Assembly (NCBI GenBank): GCA_021807975.1
Contig: JAKBCJ010000139.1
Coordinates: forward strand, 1 to 10,426
Source of the DNA: Pseudomonadota bacterium
Lineage (GTDB): Bacteria > Pseudomonadota > Alphaproteobacteria > Acetobacterales > Acetobacteraceae
Length of the DNA: 10,426 nucleotides
Direction: 5' to 3'
Part shown: positions 6,725 to 10,426 of the stretch, in pieces
How the letters are laid out: each line of letters starts with the position of its first letter
Numbering within the stretch: the first letter of the stretch is position 1
Notes under the pieces: generated by a model
What the model was told of the DNA's origin: nothing
The model's input: the letters and a program-made list of their open reading frames with translations, nothing else
The model's database searches: none
Translations under genes and position numbers: made by a program

Positions 6725-8110
6725 ATGACCGAAACCATTCTCGAACCGTCCGTTACGGCGCAGCCGCCAGCGGATACCCGCTTCGACAGCGTGCTGCGCT
6801 GGCGCCAGTTTGCCGGCCTGGCCGCCGATCTGGCATTCGAAACCGATGCCAGGGGGCGCTTTGTTTTCGTCGCCCCCGAAACCGCGCTGGGATGGCCGGC
6901 CGGCGCCCTGATCGGCATGCCCTCGGATCGCTTGATCGGCGGCGATGGGACCGGCGAACAGATCAACCCGCTTCATCCCGCCCGCGAGGTGCGGCGCCAC
7001 CGCACCTTGCTGCGGTTGGGTTCGGGGGAGCTGGCGGCGCTGCATATCTCCGCCGAACCATTGCGCGACGCATCCGGCGCAATCGTCGGCACGCGCGGGG
7101 TCGGCGTCGATATCGCCGACTCCGATGCCAAGGCCGCCGACATCGCCGGACAGTTGCGCCACGGCCAGGCACTGGACCAGATCCTGTCGCGGGCCGCCCG
7201 CGAAACCAGCGCCGATGCCATGCTGGACGCGGCGATGTGGGCCTTGATCCAGGCGCTGGGGGCCGAGGGTGCGGCGGTGATCGGCGCCACGGCGGAGGAC
7301 GGGCCAATGGAAATCCTCCACGAATGCGGTCCCGGAGGATCGGTGGTTCTGCCATCCGCCGTCAGGCTGCTCTCCCAACCGGCCAACCAGCCCGCCCAAA
7401 CCGCGATGGCCCGGGGCCGGTCGGTTCTGACGGTGCGCTGCCGCACGCGGTGCGGCGTCAACGACGGCCTGGCCGTCTGGCGCAACACCGCGGACCCGGA
7501 ATGGGACCCCGAGGACAGGCGGTTGGCCACCTCGGCCGCGCACGTAGTACGGATGGTTCTGGAATACGAAGCGGTGCAGTGCGAAATGGCGCATCAGGCC
7601 CGTACCGATCCGCTGACCGGGTTGCTGAACCGGCGCGCGTTCATGGAGGAAATGGGTCGCCACATCGCCCGCCTGGATCGCGAATCTGAAGCCGGTACGC
7701 TGATGTATCTGGACCTGGATGCCTTCAAACCGGTCAACGACCGGCTGGGTCATGCCATGGGCGACACAGTTCTGGTGCATCTGGCCGACATGCTCCGCCG
7801 CATGGTCCGCCCATCCGACCTTATCGCTCGGTTGGGCGGGGATGAGTTCGCGGTTTGGCTCAGCGGCGCGGACCGGATGACGGCGGCGGAGCGGGCGGAT
7901 CAACTATGCAAGGCGGCGAAACAGGAACTGCCCGCGCTGCTGCCCGACGAGACGTTCGCACTTGGCGTCTCCGTCGGGATCGCCATGCGTTCGGCCGGCA
8001 GTCGCGAGTCGATCGAAAGCCTGACCCGGCGGGCGGATATGGCGATGTATGAGGTCAAACGCGGCGGCCGCCGTCACTGGCGCGTCTCGCTGCTGGAGGG
8101 CGAGGGATGA
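6725..8110 (+). CDS. PAS-GAF-GGDEF diguanylate cyclase
   Basis: This 461-residue soluble signalling protein would make cyclic di-GMP from two GTP. A PAS-like domain spans about residues 26-130 (start FAGLAADLAFETDARGRFVF, end AEPLRDASGAIVGTRGVGVD), and a GAF-like domain spans about 149-283. The C-terminal cyclase domain begins with DPLTGLLNRRAF (295-306), has the metal/GTP strand LDLDAFKPVND (329-339) and the catalytic loop GGDEF (371-375). RPSD (362-365), exactly five residues before GGDEF, is the RxxD inhibitory site, so product feedback inhibition is expected. No EAL domain and no membrane segment are seen. The ATG at 6725 is preferred over an upstream in-frame TTG (6689) because GGGGA at 6710-6714 lies 10 bases before it. 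Its stop overlaps the start of the next gene (ATGA), indicating translational coupling. A CtrA-like box precedes it. The PAS/GAF ligands are unknown; cysteines C239 and C243 in the GAF region could bind a metal or sense redox. Confidence 0.93.
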   Translation: MTETILEPSVTAQPPADTRFDSVLRWRQFAGLAADLAFETDARGRFVFVAPETALGWPAGALIGMPSDRLIGGDGTGEQINPLHPAREVRRHRTLLRLGSGELAALHISAEPLRDASGAIVGTRGVGVDIADSDAKAADIAGQLRHGQALDQILSRAARETSADAMLDAAMWALIQALGAEGAAVIGATAEDGPMEILHECGPGGSVVLPSAVRLLSQPANQPAQTAMARGRSVLTVRCRTRCGVNDGLAVWRNTADPEWDPEDRRLATSAAHVVRMVLEYEAVQCEMAHQARTDPLTGLLNRRAFMEEMGRHIARLDRESEAGTLMYLDLDAFKPVNDRLGHAMGDTVLVHLADMLRRMVRPSDLIARLGGDEFAVWLSGADRMTAAERADQLCKAAKQELPALLPDETFALGVSVGIAMRSAGSRESIESLTRRADMAMYEVKRGGRRHWRVSLLEGEG

Positions 8111-8913
8111 TCCAGCAGGAAGCGATCCGGGTTCGCCAGGGTGCGAACGCGATGACCCCGCCGGATATTCTGCTGGCCCTGGCAACCGACCCGTCGGTCA
8201 CGGTGCGCGCCAGTGTGGCCATGAACCCGGCCCTGCCGGCCGGGGCGGCGGAAATCCTGTCCGCCGACGCCGATGCCCGGGTGAGGACGCTGATCGGCCG
8301 CATCCCGCCGCCGCCCGGCGGCATCCGAACCCGTCAGGACGCGGTTGCCAGCCTGACCGCGATGATTACCGAGGCCGGGCTGCGAATCCGGGCGAATATC
8401 GCCCGAACCGTGCAGGACATGCCCGATGGCCCGCGGGAAATCGTCTTGCGGCTGGCGCACGATCCGGCGTCGATGGTGTGCGGACCGGTGATCCGGTTGT
8501 CGCCGCTGCTGACGCAGCAGGATCTGCTGGATCTGGTCGAATCCGGCCCTCCGGCGTTTACCTTCCTCGCGGTCGCCAGCCGTCCGGGGCTGACGGAAGC
8601 GGTGTCCGACGCGATCGTCGGGTACGCGGGGCCAGAGGCGGTCACCGCCCTGCTGACCAACCGAACCGCGAAAATCAAAGATTCCACGCTGGAAATGCTG
8701 GCAGCCCGCGCCGAGGATCAGCCCGCCTGGCAGGCGGCGCTTATCGACCGCCCGCACCTGCCGAACCGGGTACGAACGATGCTGACCCAGATCGCCGGCG
8801 ACCCCGGCCAGAAGGAGGGGCCGATGCCGGCCACCGTTCATGCCGCGATCGGGGTTCGGCCGCAAACCCGGGCATGGTCCCCGCGCCGACTGCGGCCGGC
8901 TGCTACCGCTTGA
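8107..8913 (+). CDS. DUF2336 (HEAT/LRV-like repeat) protein
   Basis: This 268-residue protein consists mainly of short helical repeats, such as LATDPSVTVRASVAMNPALP (25-44) and DADARVRTLIGRI (54-66). LRIRANIARTVQDMP (92-106) follows, then LAHDPASMV and the strongly family-like LSPLLTQQDLLDLVE (131-145), and further repeats at about 180-230. This pattern is that of DUF2336, a domain common in Alphaproteobacteria, often beside c-di-GMP or chemotaxis genes, with no established biochemical activity; helical repeats suggest protein binding. Its ATG overlaps the stop of the diguanylate cyclase (ATGA at 8107-8110), so it is translationally coupled and is probably a partner or effector of that enzyme. 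The last 30 residues or so (from about 239) are Pro/Arg/Ala-rich, do not look like repeats, and run 11 bp into the 3' end of the convergent argB. Proteins of this family are often longer, so the C-terminus may be eroded. Confidence 0.82.
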   Translation: MIQQEAIRVRQGANAMTPPDILLALATDPSVTVRASVAMNPALPAGAAEILSADADARVRTLIGRIPPPPGGIRTRQDAVASLTAMITEAGLRIRANIARTVQDMPDGPREIVLRLAHDPASMVCGPVIRLSPLLTQQDLLDLVESGPPAFTFLAVASRPGLTEAVSDAIVGYAGPEAVTALLTNRTAKIKDSTLEMLAARAEDQPAWQAALIDRPHLPNRVRTMLTQIAGDPGQKEGPMPATVHAAIGVRPQTRAWSPRRLRPAATA

Positions 8914-9814
8914 TCAGCGTGCCCGGTCCGGCTTCGGTGAACAGCTCCAGCAGGCAGGCATGCGGCACACGTCCGTCCAGGATCACCGCGCCCTTGACGC
9001 CCTGGCGCACCGCTTCGACGCAGTTTTCCACCTTCGGGATCATACCGCCGGTAATCGTGCCGTCAGCGATCCTTTCATCCACCTCCGACAATGTCAGCGA
9101 CGGGATCAGTTTCTTGTCCTTGTCCAGCACACCCGGCACATCGGTCAGCATCAACAGCCGGGTCGCGTTCAGCGCGCCGGCCACGGCCGCGGCCACGGTA
9201 TCGGCGTTGATGTTATAGGTCTGGCCGTCCGCATCCACGCCGATCGGTGCGATCACCGGCACCAGCCCGCCGCCGGTCAGCGCGTGAATCACCCTGGCAT
9301 CGACGGCCACCGGCTCCCCGACAAAACCCAGGTCCAAAACGCTTTCGATATGGCTGCCGGGGTCCTTGCGCGTGCGCCGCAGCTTGCGCGCCCGGATCAT
9401 GCCGCCGTCCTTGCCGCAAATCCCGACCGCGATCGCGCCGGCCTTGGTAATCAGCCCGGCGACATATTTGTTGACGGTGCCGGCCAGCACCATTTCCACC
9501 ACTTCCACCATCGCCGCATCGGTGACCCGCAGCCCGTCGATGAAGGTGGACTGGATCGCCAGCCGCTTCAGCATCGCATTGATCTGCGGGCCGCCGCCGT
9601 GAACCACGACAGGGTTGATGCCGACCTGCTTCAACAGCGCGATGTCGCTGCCGAACTGGTGGGCGAGGTGTTCCTCGCCCATCGCATGCCCGCCGTACTT
9701 CACCACCACGGTCGCGCCGGCATAGCGGCGCAGGAAGGGCAGGGCCTGCGCCAGGACATGGGCCTGCTGGGTCGCCGCCGCGATGGTGCCGGCGTGGGTT
9801 TGATCATCGCTCAT
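8903..9814 (-). CDS. argB: acetylglutamate kinase
   Basis: This cytosolic enzyme phosphorylates N-acetyl-L-glutamate with ATP, the second and often controlling step of arginine synthesis. It has 303 residues. Amino-acid-kinase landmarks are VVKYGGHAM (37-45, K39), the VVVHGGGPQI loop (69-78), the substrate region NINAD (201-205), LTDVPGV (223-229) and the GGMIPK lysine loop (256-261, K261). The N-terminal helix AHVLAQALPFLRR (18-30) and the C-terminal LFTEAGPGTLI (291-301) resemble the elements of arginine-sensitive hexameric enzymes, so feedback inhibition by arginine is likely. No clear Shine-Dalgarno sequence precedes the ATG, but the N-terminal helix supports this start. It is a lone arg gene here, convergent with and overlapping the DUF2336 gene by 11 bp, and divergent from a PAS-domain gene across a 153-bp gap. 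Confidence 0.98.
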   Translation of the reverse strand: MSDDQTHAGTIAAATQQAHVLAQALPFLRRYAGATVVVKYGGHAMGEEHLAHQFGSDIALLKQVGINPVVVHGGGPQINAMLKRLAIQSTFIDGLRVTDAAMVEVVEMVLAGTVNKYVAGLITKAGAIAVGICGKDGGMIRARKLRRTRKDPGSHIESVLDLGFVGEPVAVDARVIHALTGGGLVPVIAPIGVDADGQTYNINADTVAAAVAGALNATRLLMLTDVPGVLDKDKKLIPSLTLSEVDERIADGTITGGMIPKVENCVEAVRQGVKGAVILDGRVPHACLLELFTEAGPGTLIKR

Positions 9815-9879
9815 AACGCGCGTTTAGGGCGATGCAGGCGGGGGGGTCAAGCGAGCGCCGCTGCGTTCGCGGCGGTTGT

Positions 9880-9904
9880 GACGATTTCGTTCGGAAAAAT
9901 CGTC
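9880..9904. repeat. 8-bp inverted repeat in the argB / PAS gene intergenic region
   Basis: GACGATTT (9880-9887) and AAATCGTC (9897-9904) form a perfect inverted repeat around a 9-base spacer. It lies 66-90 bases upstream of the argB start and just before the CtrA-like box of the divergent gene. The geometry suits a dimeric regulator's operator; the regulator is unknown and a chance hairpin is possible. Confidence 0.35.
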
Positions 9905-9908
9905 GCCG

Positions 9909-9923
9909 TTAACGGTTCGGTAA
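9909..9923 (+). promoter_or_regulatory. CtrA-like box upstream of the PAS-domain gene
   Basis: TTAA (9909-9912), seven bases, then GTAA (9920-9923) matches TTAA-N7-TTAA at seven of eight positions. It ends 44 bases before the GTG start at 9968, almost the same distance as the similar box before the diguanylate cyclase gene. It also lies between two divergent genes, so it could affect argB (start 9814). Binding is inferred from the motif only. Confidence 0.38.
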
Positions 9924-9929
9924 GGGTCA

Positions 9930-9958
9930 CACGCTAACGTCCCGCCGTTATCAGCGTG
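9930..9958 (+). repeat. interrupted hairpin reaching the ribosome-binding site of the PAS gene
   Basis: CACGCTAACG (9930-9939) can pair with CGTTA (9946-9950) and GCGTG (9954-9958), giving two 5-bp helices separated by a 3-base bulge TCA, with loop TCCCGC. The right arm ends inside the likely Shine-Dalgarno sequence TGGAG (9957-9961). If transcription starts upstream of 9930 this could modulate translation of the PAS gene; the transcription start is unknown. Confidence 0.3.
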
Positions 9959-9967
9959 GAGACAGAC

Positions 9968-10426
9968 GTGCAGCTTCCTTCGTTACCATACGCACCGGAC
10001 GGTTTGGCCGGCGGCTCTCCGCCGATGGTTCGCCGCACGGCGCGCCTGACCGCGGGGGTAGCCAACGCGTTGCTGATTCAGTTGCCGCTGGCGGTGGCGA
10101 TCATCGATGCCGGGCTTGGCGTACATTACTGGAACGAGTCAGCCGCCGATCTGTTCGGCCTGCCCCCGGTGATGGCGGCCGATACCCCGCCGCTGACCGA
10201 TATACTGGCATCGATGCCCCATTTGCTGCCCAATCAGCGCGACCGGGTTGCCGCTTTCGTCAAGGATGCCATGGAAGCCTCCAACCGCGGGGACCCGGAG
10301 AGTTTTCTGCGGGTCTCGCTGGGGCGCGACCGCCGTGTCAGCCTTCAGGTCCGCGGCATCGGTGCCCGCAAATGGATGCTGATCGTCGATGACGGGCGGA
10401 TGTTCGGGGCTGCCGCCCGCACCGCG
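9968..10426 (+). CDS. PAS-domain signalling protein, N-terminal part (runs off the window)
   Basis: The frame from a GTG at 9968 is open for 153 codons to the window edge. TGGAG at 9957-9961, six bases before the GTG, supports this start; an internal ATG at 10025 is an alternative but has no good ribosome-binding site. After a short variable lead comes a PAS-like domain: QLPLAVAIIDAGLGVHYWNE, with AADLFGLPP next (about residues 38-67), and a later part with FLRVSLGRDRRVSLQVRG and KWMLIVDDGR (about 117-146). There is no signal peptide or membrane segment in the visible part. Such PAS modules commonly precede GGDEF/EAL, histidine kinase or HD-GYP domains; the output lies outside the window, so the activity is unknown. 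It is divergent from argB and has a CtrA-like box and an interrupted hairpin upstream, suggesting regulated expression. Confidence 0.82.
   Translation, partial: MQLPSLPYAPDGLAGGSPPMVRRTARLTAGVANALLIQLPLAVAIIDAGLGVHYWNESAADLFGLPPVMAADTPPLTDILASMPHLLPNQRDRVAAFVKDAMEASNRGDPESFLRVSLGRDRRVSLQVRGIGARKWMLIVDDGRMFGAAARTA

Noticed and set aside
5252..7903. Open antisense frame of 883 codons opposite enolase and the diguanylate cyclase
   Set aside because: It lies fully antisense to two certain genes, is rich in Arg, Gly, Gln, His and Ala with no recognisable domain, and spans a terminator and promoter region. In GC-rich DNA, third-position G/C bias on one strand removes stops from an antisense frame, so this is a composition effect.
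8049..9218. Open + strand frame of 389 codons across the DUF2336 gene and into argB
   Set aside because: It is Gly/Arg/Pro-rich and overlaps two supported genes in other frames; the ATGA-coupled frame carries the DUF2336 pattern instead.
9856..9874. CGCCGC/GCGGCG hairpin near argB
   Set aside because: A 6-bp GC-only stem with a 7-base loop is expected often by chance in DNA of this composition, and it has no T-run or conserved neighbour.
8840..9937. Open + strand frame of 365 codons opposite argB
   Set aside because: It is a shadow of argB, His/Gln/Arg-rich with no domain, and it crosses the argB promoter region.

Overview
The window looks like chromosomal DNA of a GC-rich alphaproteobacterium, most likely of the Rhodospirillales/Acetobacteraceae type. 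This is inferred from the strong G/C preference at third codon positions, a DUF2336 HEAT-like protein next to a diguanylate cyclase, an arginine-sensitive-type ArgB, and two sites resembling CtrA boxes. No database search was possible, so the lineage is a judgement. I see no tRNA, rRNA, CRISPR array, insertion sequence or phage gene.

Left part (1-2331, + strand): the 3' part of an LVIVD-repeat (beta-propeller) gene interrupted by an in-frame TAA, then a beta-hydroxyacid dehydrogenase of the 3-hydroxyisobutyrate dehydrogenase family, then a luciferase-like (LLM) flavin/F420 oxidoreductase. All run the same way with short gaps and good Shine-Dalgarno sequences, which suggests a small catabolic operon whose first gene is decaying. 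A strong GC hairpin at 2362-2385 separates it from the convergent unit.

Middle left (2413-4780, - strand): a second, distinct LLM oxidoreductase, followed 25 bp downstream by a polytopic GT-C/DUF2029-like membrane glycosyltransferase. A small two-helix membrane protein (4858-5133, +) is transcribed divergently from this pair.

Middle right (5297-6574, +): a complete enolase gene with all catalytic residues, closed by a 10-bp hairpin that probably acts as a terminator.

Right part (6661-10426): a signalling block. A PAS-GAF-GGDEF diguanylate cyclase with intact GGDEF and I-site overlaps by ATGA a DUF2336 protein. This pair converges on and slightly overlaps argB (acetylglutamate kinase, - strand). 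Beyond argB a further PAS-domain sensor gene starts at a GTG and leaves the window. Both signalling transcription units carry a 7-of-8 match to the CtrA site TTAA-N7-TTAA at nearly the same distance (about 50 and 45 bases) before their start codons. This suggests that a cell-cycle/motility regulator may control the c-di-GMP genes on both sides of argB, and it is the most interesting hypothesis here. The enolase and argB are ordinary housekeeping genes.
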